A DNA stretch of 64,000 bases from Streptomyces sp. RKAG290 (lineage in GTDB: Bacteria > Actinomycetota > Actinomycetes > Streptomycetales > Streptomycetaceae), in NCBI RefSeq assembly GCF_023701695.1, contig NZ_JAJOZC010000001.1:2418001-2482000 (forward strand), given 5' to 3'. The notes beneath the pieces were generated by a model, which was not told the origin of the DNA, did not search any database, and saw only the letters and a program-made list of their open reading frames with translations. Positions 33,495 to 44,574 of this stretch are shown in pieces. Position numbers and translations under genes: made by a program. The stretch's first letter is position 1. Each line of letters starts with the position of its first letter.

Positions 33495-34613
33495 CTACTC
33501 ACCCCCGGTGAACATGCTGATCAGGCTGTGCGGGGTGCCGTCACCGAAGAGGGTGGCGTGGAGGTCGGCGCCGTCGGCGGCGGCCGCGGCGCTGCGGGGG
33601 AACATGGCCTGCTCGAACTCGGCGAGGGCGGCCTCGACGTCGCCGGGGTGCGCGGCGAGGGCGTTGCCGAGTTCGGCGCCGTCGAGCATGGCCAGGTTGG
33701 CGCCTTCGCCGTTCGGGATCGACAGGTGGGCGGCGTCGCCGAGCAGGGTCACCCCCGGCACCCGGTCCCAGCGGTGCTCGACGGGCAGGGCGTTGAGGGT
33801 GCGCAGGACCGGTGCGGTCTCACCGTCGGTGATCAGCGCGGTGAGCTCCGGCGCCCAGCCGTCGAACTGCTGCGCGATCCGGGCGGCCGCCGCCCCGGAA
33901 TCGGTGAAGTCGACGGCGGCGAACCATTCCTGCGGCTCGGTGAGCGCCACGTAGGTGTGGAGGGTCCCGCCGCTCTCCCGGTGGGCCTGGATCCCCTTGC
34001 CCGGGGCGAGCACGAAGAGCGATCCGCCGCCGACCGCCTTCGCAGTGGCCGGGTGCCTGGTGTCGCTGTCGAACAGGTACGTCTCCACGTACGACATGCC
34101 GGTGTACTCGGGCACGGCATCGGAGAGCAGCGGCCGGACCCGTGACCACGCCCCGTCCGCGCCGACCAGCAGGCTCGCGTGGACGGTGGCGCCGTCGGCG
34201 AAGGCCACCTCGTGGCGGCCGTCGCCGAGGGCGCGGACGCCGCTGACCTTGTGCCCCCACCGGACGGTGCCGGCCGGGAGCGATTCGAGCAGGATCCGCC
34301 GCAGCTCACCGCGCAGCACCTCGGGGCGGCCACGCGCACTGTCGTCGTCGAACAGCACGGCCCCGTCCCGGCCGAGCACCCGCGTCGCCTCTCGGCCCTC
34401 CAGGACGAGGGCGCGGAACTCGTCCGTCAGCCCTGCCGCCCGGAGAGCCGGCCGGCCGTTCTCGTCGTGGATGTCGAGCATCCCGCCCTGCGCACGCGCC
34501 GCCGGGGAGGCCTCCGCCTCGTAGACGGTGGCCGGGATGCCGTGGACGTGCAGGACGCGGGCGAGCGTGAGGCCGCCGAGGCCGGCGCCGATGATCGTGA
34601 CAGGGGTGTTCAT
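33495..34613 (-). CDS. FAD-dependent monooxygenase (TetX-like group A hydroxylase)
   Basis: 372 residues. The Rossmann FAD motif VTIIGAGLGGLTLARVLHVHGI is at the N-terminus with an acidic residue after strand 2 (VYEAE). The second FAD motif LVGADGAWSRVRPLL and the third, VTLLGDAAHLSIPNGEGANLAMLDG, are intact. The overall pattern matches group A flavin hydroxylases close to TetX and related drug- or aromatic-modifying enzymes. It is divergent from a TetR regulator gene across two near-identical operators, so expression is likely inducible by its substrate. Confidence 0.9.
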   Translation of the reverse strand: MNTPVTIIGAGLGGLTLARVLHVHGIPATVYEAEASPAARAQGGMLDIHDENGRPALRAAGLTDEFRALVLEGREATRVLGRDGAVLFDDDSARGRPEVLRGELRRILLESLPAGTVRWGHKVSGVRALGDGRHEVAFADGATVHASLLVGADGAWSRVRPLLSDAVPEYTGMSYVETYLFDSDTRHPATAKAVGGGSLFVLAPGKGIQAHRESGGTLHTYVALTEPQEWFAAVDFTDSGAAAARIAQQFDGWAPELTALITDGETAPVLRTLNALPVEHRWDRVPGVTLLGDAAHLSIPNGEGANLAMLDGAELGNALAAHPGDVEAALAEFEQAMFPRSAAAAADGADLHATLFGDGTPHSLISMFTGGE

Positions 34614-34663
34614 GGTGGCTCCTTCGGGGTCGGGGCCGCCCGGCGAGGGGTCCGGCCACTCGA

Positions 34664-34703
34664 TGGAACGGCGTTCCAGTACCCATGTTGGAACGGCGCT
34701 CCA
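34664..34703. promoter_or_regulatory. Two TetR-type operators between divergent genes
   Basis: TGGAACGGCGTTCCA (34664-34678, perfect palindrome) and TGGAACGGCGCTCCA (34689-34703, one mismatch) are spaced 25 bases start to start, about two and a half helical turns. They lie between the monooxygenase start and the TetR gene start, so the regulator probably represses both directions. Confidence 0.8.
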
Positions 34704-34722
34704 GACATGTCAAAATGACGAG

Positions 34723-35433
34723 GTGACACCACGGACGCGTAAGTCGGAGCGGCGCACGGACGCGCTCACCCGGGAGCGCATCATCGAGGCCGCCGTCGAG
34801 CTGCTCGACACGGCCGGCGAGGGCGGGCTGACTTTCCGGGCGCTGACCGGACGCCTCGCCACCGGGCCCGGGGCGATCTACTGGCACGTGGCGAACAAGG
34901 GTGAGCTGCTCGACGCCGCGACCGACGCCGTCGTCGCCGCAGCCCTGGCCGCCGGGCCGGCCGAACACCCGGACTCGCCGCGGACGGAGATCCGGGCAGT
35001 CGCACTCGGGCTGTTCGACGCCCTCGACCGACACCCCTGGCTCGCCACGCAGCTCGCCACCCAGATGTCCCGCAGCCCCTGGCAGTCGGTGACGCCGCGG
35101 ATCTTCGAGAGCATCGGGCGGCAGGTCCGGGCGCTGGGCGTACCGGAGGGCAGCTGGTTCACGGCGACCTCGGCCCTGGTGCACTACATCCTCGGCGCCG
35201 CGGGCCAGAACGCCGCGAACAGCGCCGGCGGGAGCGCGCTCGCCCCCGGCACGGACCGCGCCGAGTTCCTCGACTCCGTCTCGACGGCATGGGAAGCGCT
35301 CGACCCCGACGAGTACCCGTTCACCCGGGCCGTGGCGGACCAGATGCGCGACCACGACGACCGCGAGCAGTTCCTCGCCGGGATCACTCTCATCCTCGCC
35401 GGCATCACCGCGGTCCACCCGACCGGCGCGTAA
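34723..35433 (+). CDS. TetR/AcrR family regulator (TetR C-terminal domain type)
   Basis: 236 residues from the GTG at 34723. The N-terminal helix-turn-helix is LTRERIIEAAVELLDTAGEGGLTFRALTGRLATGPGAIYWHVANKGELLDAA. The longer C-terminal half resembles the TetR_C family of ligand-binding domains. The gene is divergent from the flavin monooxygenase, and the two palindromes just upstream of its start are its likely operators (autoregulation). Longer upstream readings would run through the operators and are rejected. Confidence 0.9.
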   Translation: MTPRTRKSERRTDALTRERIIEAAVELLDTAGEGGLTFRALTGRLATGPGAIYWHVANKGELLDAATDAVVAAALAAGPAEHPDSPRTEIRAVALGLFDALDRHPWLATQLATQMSRSPWQSVTPRIFESIGRQVRALGVPEGSWFTATSALVHYILGAAGQNAANSAGGSALAPGTDRAEFLDSVSTAWEALDPDEYPFTRAVADQMRDHDDREQFLAGITLILAGITAVHPTGA

Positions 35434-35595
35434 CCCCGCACCCCCCGCCCCGCTGCGGCGACCGCGGACGATCACCGTCCGCCCCGGCCGACGAGCCGGG
35501 CCGACGGCTGCCCCGGCACACCCTCCCGCACCCGGCCACCCCGCACCGCCGCGCCCGCGCGCCATGCCGCCGCCCCGGGCACCCCCACGCACACA

Positions 35596-35646
35596 TTGAC
35601 ACTCACACCCTTTTGAGAGTTACTGTCATTTGACTGACACTCTCAA
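35596..35646 (+). promoter_or_regulatory. Promoter and inverted-repeat operator of the MFS/TetR operon
   Basis: TTGACA (35596-35601) is a consensus -35. The inverted repeat TTGAGAGT (35613-35620) / ACTCTCAA (35639-35646) surrounds the -10 region, with inner TGTCA/TGAC elements. It ends 11 bases before the MFS start and overlaps the Shine-Dalgarno. The TetR protein encoded downstream is the likely ligand. Confidence 0.7.
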
Positions 35647-35657
35647 AGGAGAAGGCC

Positions 35658-37175
35658 ATGAACCGACGCTGGTGGGCCCTGGGCGCGCTGGTGGCGAGCA
35701 TGCTCGTCCTCGGCTTCGACATGACGATCCTCAACGTGGCCCTGCCGACCATGGCCGGGGACCTCGGCGCCACCACCGGCGAACAGCAGTGGATGGCCGA
35801 CGCCTACGTCGTCGTGTTCGCCGCGCTGATGCTGCCGGCGGGCCTGCTCGGCGACCGGTTCGGCCGTCGCTCGATGCTCATCACCGGACTCGGCGTCTTC
35901 CTGGCCGGCTCGGTCATCGGCACCCTCGCCGACGGGGTGCCCGCCGTCATCGCCGCGCGCTGCGTGATGGGCGTCGGCGGCGCGTTCGTCATGCCGCTCG
36001 CCCTCGCCGTCCTGCCCTCGCTCTTCGGTGAGCCGAAGGACCGGATCAAGGCCATCGGCATCGTCTCGGCCGCCTCCGCGCTCGGCATGCCGCTCGGCCC
36101 GATCCTGGGCGGCTGGCTGCTCGACCACTTCTGGTGGGGCTCGGTCTTCCTGGTCAACGTCCCGATGGTCGGCATCGGCATCACGGCCTGCGTGTTCCTG
36201 CTCCCGGAGACCCGCGACCCCGCGGCCCCCAAGGTCGACACGGTCTCCACCGTGCTGACCGCGGCCGGCCTCGGCGCCCTGATCTACGGGGTCATCGAGG
36301 CTCCGGTCCGCGGCTGGGGCGACCCGCTCGTCCTGGCCGTACTGGCGGCGGGCGTGGCCCTGATCGGCGCGCTCGTCCTGCGCGAGCGCGAGGCCGCCCG
36401 CCCGATGCTCGACATGTCCCTGCTGCGGCAGCGGACGTTCCTGCTGAGCACGCTCGCCGCGACGCTCGTGATGTTCGTGCTGGCGGGGCTGATGTTCATC
36501 CTGCCCGGCTACCTCCAGGCCGTGCTGGGCAACGACGCCTTCGGCACGGGTGTGCGGATGCTGCCGCTGATGGGCGGGCTGATCGTCGCCACGAGGGCGG
36601 GCGGCCTGGCCAACGCCCGCTTCGGGGCCCGCGCGACGATGTCGGCCGGACTCGTCGTGCTCGCCTTCGCCGCGCTGCTCGGCAGCGGCACGACGGTCGA
36701 CAGCGGTTACGGCTTCACCGCGATGTGGCTCTCCGTCGCCGGGGTCGGCTTCGGCCTCGCCGTCGTCCCCGCCATGGACGCCGCGCTGGGCGCCCTGCCC
36801 GCAGACCGCTCCGGCAGCGGATCGGGACTGCTGATGACCGTGCGGCAGACGGGTGGCGCCCTCGGGATCGCCCTGCTGGGCAGCCTGCTCGCCGGGGCCT
36901 ACAGCGGGCGGCTCGACACCACGGGGGTACCGGCCGGCGCCGCGGACACGGCCGGGGACTCGGTCGTCGCCGCCCACGCCGTCGCGGCGAAGCTCGGCGC
37001 GCAGCGGCTCGCGGACTCCGCCGACGCCGCGTACCTGCACGGCATGAGCCTGGTCATGTTCGTCATCAGCGCCACCGCACTGGTCAGCGCCCTGCTGGTC
37101 GCGGCGTTCCTGACCACCCCGGGACAGGAGCGGCAGGAACCCGCCGACGTGGCCGCCACCCCCGTCGATGCCTGA
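35658..37175 (+). CDS. MFS efflux transporter, DHA2 (14-TMS) family
   Basis: 505 residues, ATG preceded by AAAGGAGAAGG. Family motifs are present: motif A GLLGDRFGRRSMLI, the 14-TMS-specific LGFDMTILNVALPTM in the first helix, motif C-like SALGMPLGPILGGWLLDHFWW, and VNVPMVGIGI. About 14 hydrophobic helices fit. DHA2 members are proton antiporters exporting drugs, cationic dyes or metabolites. It is followed two bases later by a TetR gene in the same operon and preceded by an inverted-repeat operator, the standard inducible-export arrangement. Confidence 0.92.
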   Translation: MNRRWWALGALVASMLVLGFDMTILNVALPTMAGDLGATTGEQQWMADAYVVVFAALMLPAGLLGDRFGRRSMLITGLGVFLAGSVIGTLADGVPAVIAARCVMGVGGAFVMPLALAVLPSLFGEPKDRIKAIGIVSAASALGMPLGPILGGWLLDHFWWGSVFLVNVPMVGIGITACVFLLPETRDPAAPKVDTVSTVLTAAGLGALIYGVIEAPVRGWGDPLVLAVLAAGVALIGALVLREREAARPMLDMSLLRQRTFLLSTLAATLVMFVLAGLMFILPGYLQAVLGNDAFGTGVRMLPLMGGLIVATRAGGLANARFGARATMSAGLVVLAFAALLGSGTTVDSGYGFTAMWLSVAGVGFGLAVVPAMDAALGALPADRSGSGSGLLMTVRQTGGALGIALLGSLLAGAYSGRLDTTGVPAGAADTAGDSVVAAHAVAAKLGAQRLADSADAAYLHGMSLVMFVISATALVSALLVAAFLTTPGQERQEPADVAATPVDA

Positions 37176-37177
37176 CA

Positions 37178-37819
37178 ATGGCGACCATGGCCGCCACCTC
37201 TCGTCCCCCTTCCCTCACCGCACCCGGAGCGCAGCCCCCGCTGGGGCTGCGCGAGCGCAAGAAGCTCAGGACCCGGGTCGCGATCCGGCAGGCGACCTAC
37301 CGCCTCATCGCCGAGCAGGGGTACGACGCGACGACCATCGAACAGATCGCGGAGGCGGCGGAGGTGTCGCCGAGCACGGTGTTCCGGTACTTCGCGACCA
37401 AGGAGGACATCGTCCTCACCGACGAGTACGACCCGGTCATGGAAGCCGCGCTGCGGAGCCGGCCGGCCGGTGAACCGCCCCTGCTCTCCGTGCGGTTGAT
37501 GCTGACCGAGTCGCTGACGTCGTTCATCACCACCGAGAACGAGGAACTGCGCCAGCGCACCCGGCTGATGGTGGAGGTCCCCGCCATCCGGGCGCGGATG
37601 ACGGAGACCATGTCGGACACGGCGAAGATCCTCTCCCAGGTGCTCGCCGACCGCACCGGCGGCAGCGCGGACGACCTGAGGATCAGGGTCTTCGTCGCGT
37701 CGGTGCTGGGCGCGCTGCGTGAGGTGACGCTGTACTGGGCCGAGCACGGCCAGGAGGGCGACCTGGTGGCCATGATCAACGAGGCGCTGGACGCGCTGGA
37801 GAGCGGCCTGCCGCTGTGA
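37178..37819 (+). CDS. TetR family regulator of the MFS operon
   Basis: 213 residues from the ATG at 37178, two bases after the MFS stop. A short N-terminal extension (about 25 residues) precedes the helix-turn-helix VAIRQATYRLIAEQGYDATTIEQIAEAAEVSPSTVFRYFATKEDIV. The C-terminal domain contains TRLMVEVPAIRARMTETMSD and a helical ligand-binding core. It probably represses the operon through the inverted repeat at 35613-35646. It is convergent with the DUF255 gene, with only six bases between the stops. Confidence 0.9.
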   Translation: MATMAATSRPPSLTAPGAQPPLGLRERKKLRTRVAIRQATYRLIAEQGYDATTIEQIAEAAEVSPSTVFRYFATKEDIVLTDEYDPVMEAALRSRPAGEPPLLSVRLMLTESLTSFITTENEELRQRTRLMVEVPAIRARMTETMSDTAKILSQVLADRTGGSADDLRIRVFVASVLGALREVTLYWAEHGQEGDLVAMINEALDALESGLPL

Positions 37820-37825
37820 CGCGGC

Positions 37826-39871
<2,046 letters not shown>

Positions 39872-40067
39872 GCGACCCAGCCTCTCACAGCGTCTGCCGC
39901 GACCGGTGAAACGCTGACGCGCCCGCCTCACTTGGCCGAATTGCACTTATGCGCCATTACGTGGTGGGCGGCTCCTTCCCTTCCGGGTCGGGCAGCCCGG
40001 CACCTCGAAACAGTAGGCTTGGCGCAGCGGCGCCGGACCTGCCGAGGCCTCTCGAAGGAGGTACACG

Positions 40068-40634
40068 ATGACCGCCGAGATGGTGGCGCCCGCGTGGATG
40101 CATACGCAGATCAGCGCGGAGCAGTACGACTCCTGGTCCGAGGAGCAGTGCGCCGGCATCGAGATCGTGGACGGGATGGTCGTCGTGAGCCCGAGCGCCT
40201 CCAAGCGGCACAGCCGGCTGGCCCGGATCCTGGCCAACGCCCTGGACGCCGCCGCGGGCCCGGACTGGAATGCCGACACGGACTTCGACGTCCGCCTTCA
40301 GGACGTTCCCCTCACCAACCGCCGCCCTGACGTCATCGTCTACCAGGCGGAAACCATCGACCTCACGCCCACCCGCCCCGAGCACGTGCTCCTGGTCGTC
40401 GAGGTCGTGTCGCCCGGCTCGGAGACCACCGACCGGATCGTGAAGGTGGACCAGTACGCCAAGGCCGGCATCCCCTTCTACTGGCGGGTCGAGCAGGCCG
40501 CCACCGGGGTCCCGATCGTGTACACCTACATCCTCGACCCGGCCACCAAGGCCTACCGGGACGGCGAGGTGTTCACCAGCACGGTGAAGGCCACCGCACC
40601 TTTCTCCATCACAGTCGATCTTGGGGACATGTAG
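40068..40634 (+). CDS. Uma2-family (DUF820) putative restriction endonuclease-like protein
   Basis: 188 residues, ATG preceded by AAGGAGG. The PD-(D/E)xK-type core is recognisable: IEIVDGMVVVSPSASKRHSRLARIL, FDVRLQDVPLTNRRPDVIVYQ (Asp), HVLLVVEVVSPGSE (Glu) and the KVDQYAKAGIPFYWRVE segment (Lys). The family is abundant in Streptomyces and cyanobacteria with no settled function. A degenerate copy of its 3' end lies immediately downstream. Confidence 0.9.
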   Translation: MTAEMVAPAWMHTQISAEQYDSWSEEQCAGIEIVDGMVVVSPSASKRHSRLARILANALDAAAGPDWNADTDFDVRLQDVPLTNRRPDVIVYQAETIDLTPTRPEHVLLVVEVVSPGSETTDRIVKVDQYAKAGIPFYWRVEQAATGVPIVYTYILDPATKAYRDGEVFTSTVKATAPFSITVDLGDM

Positions 40635-40659
40635 AGAACGGAAAAGCCGTCTCGCATCC

Positions 40660-40719
40660 GATGCAGTTTTCGCGATCAGGACTGACGTGCCCTTCTCCGT
40701 CGCCGTGGACCTGGCAACC
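40660..40719 (+). pseudogene. Remnant of the 3' end of a second Uma2 gene
   Basis: In frame, this stretch reads DAVFAIRTDVPFSVAVDLA, aligning with EVFTSTVKATAPFSITVDLG at the end of the intact Uma2 gene just upstream. No other Uma2 sequence precedes it and no stop follows at the homologous point. It looks like the scar of a deletion between tandem Uma2 copies. Confidence 0.45.
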
Positions 40720-40874
40720 GACCGACGGCAGGCGCCCGCGGACCCGCGCAGAGCCTCTACGGCTGTCGGCGCAGTCTCGCGGACTCCCTGTCGCGCGCGG
40801 CCCCGAGGCAGGAGACTGGGTGATCCACGCGGGCGGGTGCCGGGCCGGCCGGGGCGGGAAACCGAGGGGGACGG

Positions 40875-43800
40875 ATGCGGATACGGGACAGCCACCGGGC
40901 CGATGCCGAAAGGCTGTTGGCACGGGCCGTGGAGGAAGAGGCACGGCGCACCGGCGGACGGACGGACACCGGCGTACTGATGACGCGTGCGCGGGGCGCG
41001 CTCGACAGCATGGCCGCGGGCGCGGCCGAGGAGTACGACGCGTACACCCAGGCGCTCGACGCCGCGGCTGCCGGGCAGACCTCGCCGGCCCAGGGCTCAG
41101 CCGGGCGACGCTGACAACGCCGTTGCTGGTCACCGGAGTCGCCGCGGCCGCCGCCTTCGTCGCGGACCTGGCGCTCGGCACGGAGTCGGGCCTGGCGCTC
41201 GGCGCGGGGGCCGTCGTCGCGGTCGCGGGCGCCACCGCCACCGTCGCCAAGGTCACCGCCTCGCACTGGCCGGCCGCCTCCCGCCGGGCCGGTGCGCTCG
41301 GACAGCCGGGCGGGACCGAGCAGTTGCGGCTGCAGTGGCTCACCGCGCTGGAGGTACGGGGCATCCGCCCGTTCCTCGACCAGCAGCGGATGCTGACCGC
41401 CTCGACCCGCACCCCGTCGAAGAAGAAGGCCGCCGCCACCCAGTCGCGGACCGCCCCTCAGCTGCGCGGCGGGGACCGGAGCGCGGCAGCACGCATGCGG
41501 TCGCTCCTTGAGCAGTCGTTCGGTCATCTCCCTTCTTCCGAAGGCACGTTCGCCGGCCGGCGGGCCGAGCTCGCCCGGATCGGCCAGTGGGTGCACGCGG
41601 CCCGCGCGTCGACGGAGACGAAGCCGACCGTCGTCGTGCTGCACGGCCCCCCGGGCGCCGGACGCACCACGCTGGCCGTACGGGCGGCGCACGACCTGAA
41701 GGACCAGTTCCGGGGCGCGTGCGTGGTGGATCTGCGCGGCGGCGCGGACGGCGAACCCCCGCTGCCGACCCGTGACGCGCTGCTCCACCTGCTGAACCGG
41801 CTGGGCGCACCCCGTGAGCAGCTGCTGTTCCGGGACGGGACCGGCCCGGGCGCCAGGGGAGGGTCGTCCGCCGAGCAGCAGGTGCGGCGGCTCAGCGAGC
41901 TGTACCACCAGCATCTGACCGGTACGCCGGTGACGATCGTCCTCGACGACGCCAGTGACGCGGAGCAGGTCCGCACGCTGATCCCGGAGCGCTCCGACAG
42001 CCTCGTCCTGGTCACCGCCCGCGAGCCGCTCGACCTGCCCGCCTCCCTGCCGGCCTGGGTGCACCAGCTGGAGATCGGGGCGCTGGACCCGGCGGGCGCG
42101 GAGGAGCTGCTGCGCGAGGCGTCGCAGGAGGAGGACCAGGGGCCGTACGACTACCCGTCGAGCGAGGCGATCACCGAGCTGTGCGGCGGGCTGCCGCTGG
42201 CCCTGCGGATCGCGGGCTCCTCACTCGGGGCGCGCACCCCGAGCGCGCTCGCCGCCGATCTCGCCGCGTACGGCCCGGTGCCACCGGTCGAGCGGGCCCT
42301 GTGGCTGCGCTACACCGACCAGTCCGAACCGGCCCGGCGGCTGCTGCGCCGGCTCGCGCTGGCCGGGCGGGCCAGTCTGGGTGCCGCGGCGGCGGCCGCG
42401 CTGCTCTCGGCCGACGAGCAGGAGGCCGGGAAGCTGCTGACGGCCCTGACCGGCGCCGGGCTGCTGGACCACGTACGGGGCTCGCGCTACCGGCTGCACG
42501 ACCTGGTACGCGGCTTCGCCCTGGCCCGGCTGCTCGACGAGGAGCAGCCCGCCGAGCGCACGGCCGCGCAGGAGCGGCTGATCGTGAACTACGCGGAGCT
42601 GGCCGGGGCGGTGATCCGGATGGTGGACGGCAAGATGTCCACCCGGGCCGGGCAGTTCGGCTCGCACGGCTTCACGTCCCTGGACGCGGCGCTGCGCTGG
42701 CTGGACGACGAGTCGAGCTTCATCACGTCCGCGCTGCGGCACGCCGAGGGGGTCGACCAGGCGGCGGTCCTCGATCTGCTGGGCGCGCTGTGCGACTACT
42801 GCCTGCTGCGTGGTGACCTCTACCGGCTGGGCGAGATAAGCGAGTTGACGCAGGCGGTCGACCAAGGGCTGCTGGAGCGGTCCGTGCAGTGGCGTACCGG
42901 GATCGCGGCCAGGCAGCTCGGCGAGCTGGACAAGGCCCGTACCACGCTGTCCTCCGTCGTCGGCCTGTACCGCGAGGCGCAGAACGACTCGGGCACGGCC
43001 CTGGCGCTCTGCTCGCTCGGCATCACCCTGCACCACCAGGGCAATCTGACGGAGGCGGCGGCGCGGCTGCGGGAGGCGATCGAGCTGCAGTCCTCCGCCG
43101 GGCAGGCCGCGGACCGGGCCTGGTCGCTGCACGCGCTGGCCGCGGTGGAGCGCGACCGGGCCCACCCGGCCGAGGCACTGGAGCTCCTGGACACCGCGCT
43201 GGTCCTGCACCGCGAGGGCGAGTCGCTGCACGGGGAGGCGTGGACGCAGTTCCAGCTGGGTCAGGTGCTGCTGAGGATGGGCGACGTGGAGCGGGCCGAG
43301 CTCGCGCTGCGCACCGCCCTCGATCTGTACGGGCGCACCCGGGACGAGCGGGGCGAGGCCTGGGCGCTGACCCAGCTGGCCCGCGCCCGGCTGCTGGCCG
43401 GCGATCCCGCCCCGGCGGTGGAGCAGCTGAACACGGCTCTGGCCCGGCACCGCGACAGCGAGGACGCGCGGGGCGAGGCGTGGACGCTCTACTACCTGGG
43501 CCAGGCCCTGGAGGAGGCCGGCGACACCGATCAGGCGGTACGGCAGCTGGAACGGGCCCGCACGATGTTCTCCCGGATGCGGGACGTGTACGGGCTGGCG
43601 TGCGCCCGGCACCACTCGGGCCGGGTCACCCGCGACCAGCGGGCCGCGCAGACGGGCAACCTGCGCAATTCCGGTTTCGCCCGCCAGCTTTTGGTGGACG
43701 CGCGGGCCGACTTCCGGCGCATCGGGGTCGCCCACGGGGAGGCCTGGACGTGCCTGGAGCTGGCCCTGATCGACGCGGGCAACCATCGCGCGCCGCAGGC

Positions 43801-44137
43801 GCTGGACCTGTGCGGCGAGGCGGCCGAGCTGTTCGACTCGTACGGCGACGCGCGGGGCGCGGACTGGGCCCGCTTCCTGCGCTGCACGCTGCTGCCGTAC
43901 GCGTCCCCGGGCGGCATCGAGGTGGGCACGGTAGTGGCGCAGCAGGAACTGGCCGACCTGACCGCGGCCGGCCACCCGACCCGGGACAGCAAGCTGGAGG
44001 ACTGCGCGGAGACGTTCCGGGTGGTCCTGAACCGCGGGGTGGACCTGGAGGACGGCTGGCAGGCCTGGCGCCTGGGCCTGACCCCAACCCGCCAGGCCCG
44101 AGAAATAATGGGCGTCCCGATCCCGACAAGGCCCTGA
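40875..44137 (+). CDS. Membrane-anchored STAND (NB-ARC-like) ATPase with TPR repeats; frameshift near its 5' end
   Basis: The ATG at 40875 reads RIRDSHRADAERLLARAVEEE to about 41080. The sequence then continues one frame over as LAGPGLSRATLTTPLLVTGV to 44137; one extra C at 41080-41081 joins them into about 1087 residues. If translated separately, the large part must start internally. Domains: a helical head; two hydrophobic segments (VTGVAAAAAFVADLAL and ALGAGAVVAVAGATATVA); an AP-ATPase domain (about 225-500) with P-loop HGPPGAGRTTLA, Walker B IVLDDASDA and GLPLALRIAGSSLG; a winged-helix region (SRYRLHDLVRGFA); and about eight TPR motifs (GEAWTLYYLGQALEEAGDTDQAVRQLE). The P-loop Lys is Arg. 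STAND ATPases are signalling switches; the ligand is unknown. Confidence 0.82.
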
Positions 44138-44150
44138 GCCCCGCAGCCCC

Positions 44151-44293
44151 AAATCAAGCCCGCCCGGCGATTGAGGGCACCCTTCCCGGACCCTAACCGC
44201 CCGGCCAAATCAAGCCCGCCCGGCGATTGAGGGCACCCCTCAAGCCCGTCCGGCGCTTGAGGACAACTCCAGCCCGCCCGGCGATTGAGGGCG
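44151..44293. repeat. Cluster of four Streptomyces intergenic repeats (TCAAGCCCG...GATTGA type)
   Basis: Two exact 31-base copies begin at 44151 and 44207, with shorter variants at about 44240 (CAAGCCCGTCCGGCGCTTGA) and 44271. Each unit is an imperfect palindrome with TCAA/TTGA ends and a CCCGNCCGGCG core. They lie between the 3' end of the STAND gene and the 3' end of a convergent small membrane gene. Confidence 0.75.
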
Positions 44294-44327
44294 GAGCGGC
44301 CACCGAACCCCGGTACCGCCCCGCCCC

Positions 44328-44573
44328 CTACTTCCGCTTTGCGGGATCCGAGGCCGAAGCCCCCACCCCCACACCCTCCGCGTCGCCGGACGCCTCCGGC
44401 GCCTCCTCGAAGTCGACCCTCCCCATGTGCCGGTTCATCGACTTCATCAGCAGCCACACGCCCACGGCCAGCGCCGCGAACACGATGAAGCCGAGGACCC
44501 CGGGGGTCACCTTGTTCTTGTCCAGTTCCTCGGCGAGCGGAACGAGGTGCGTCATTGCCTGAGTCGCGTACAT
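44328..44573 (-). CDS. Small single-pass membrane protein downstream of mca
   Basis: 81 residues from the ATG at 44573; an ATG at 44582 overlapping the mca stop would add three. There is a short N-terminal segment (HLVPLAEELDKNKVTPG), one membrane helix (VLGFIVFAALAVGVWLLM), then a cytoplasmic tail (KSMNRHMGRVDFEEAPE) with an Ala/Ser/Gly-rich end. No named family is certain, but a protein of this form directly after mca is a recurrent arrangement in Streptomyces. It is co-transcribed with mca. Confidence 0.78.
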   Translation of the reverse strand: MYATQAMTHLVPLAEELDKNKVTPGVLGFIVFAALAVGVWLLMKSMNRHMGRVDFEEAPEASGDAEGVGVGASASDPAKRK

Positions 44574-44574
44574 A

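Noticed and set aside
35643..37178. 511-codon minus-strand frame opposite the MFS gene
   Set aside because: Gly/Asp/Gln/His-rich composition typical of antisense to GC-rich membrane genes; the plus-strand MFS and TetR genes are certain.
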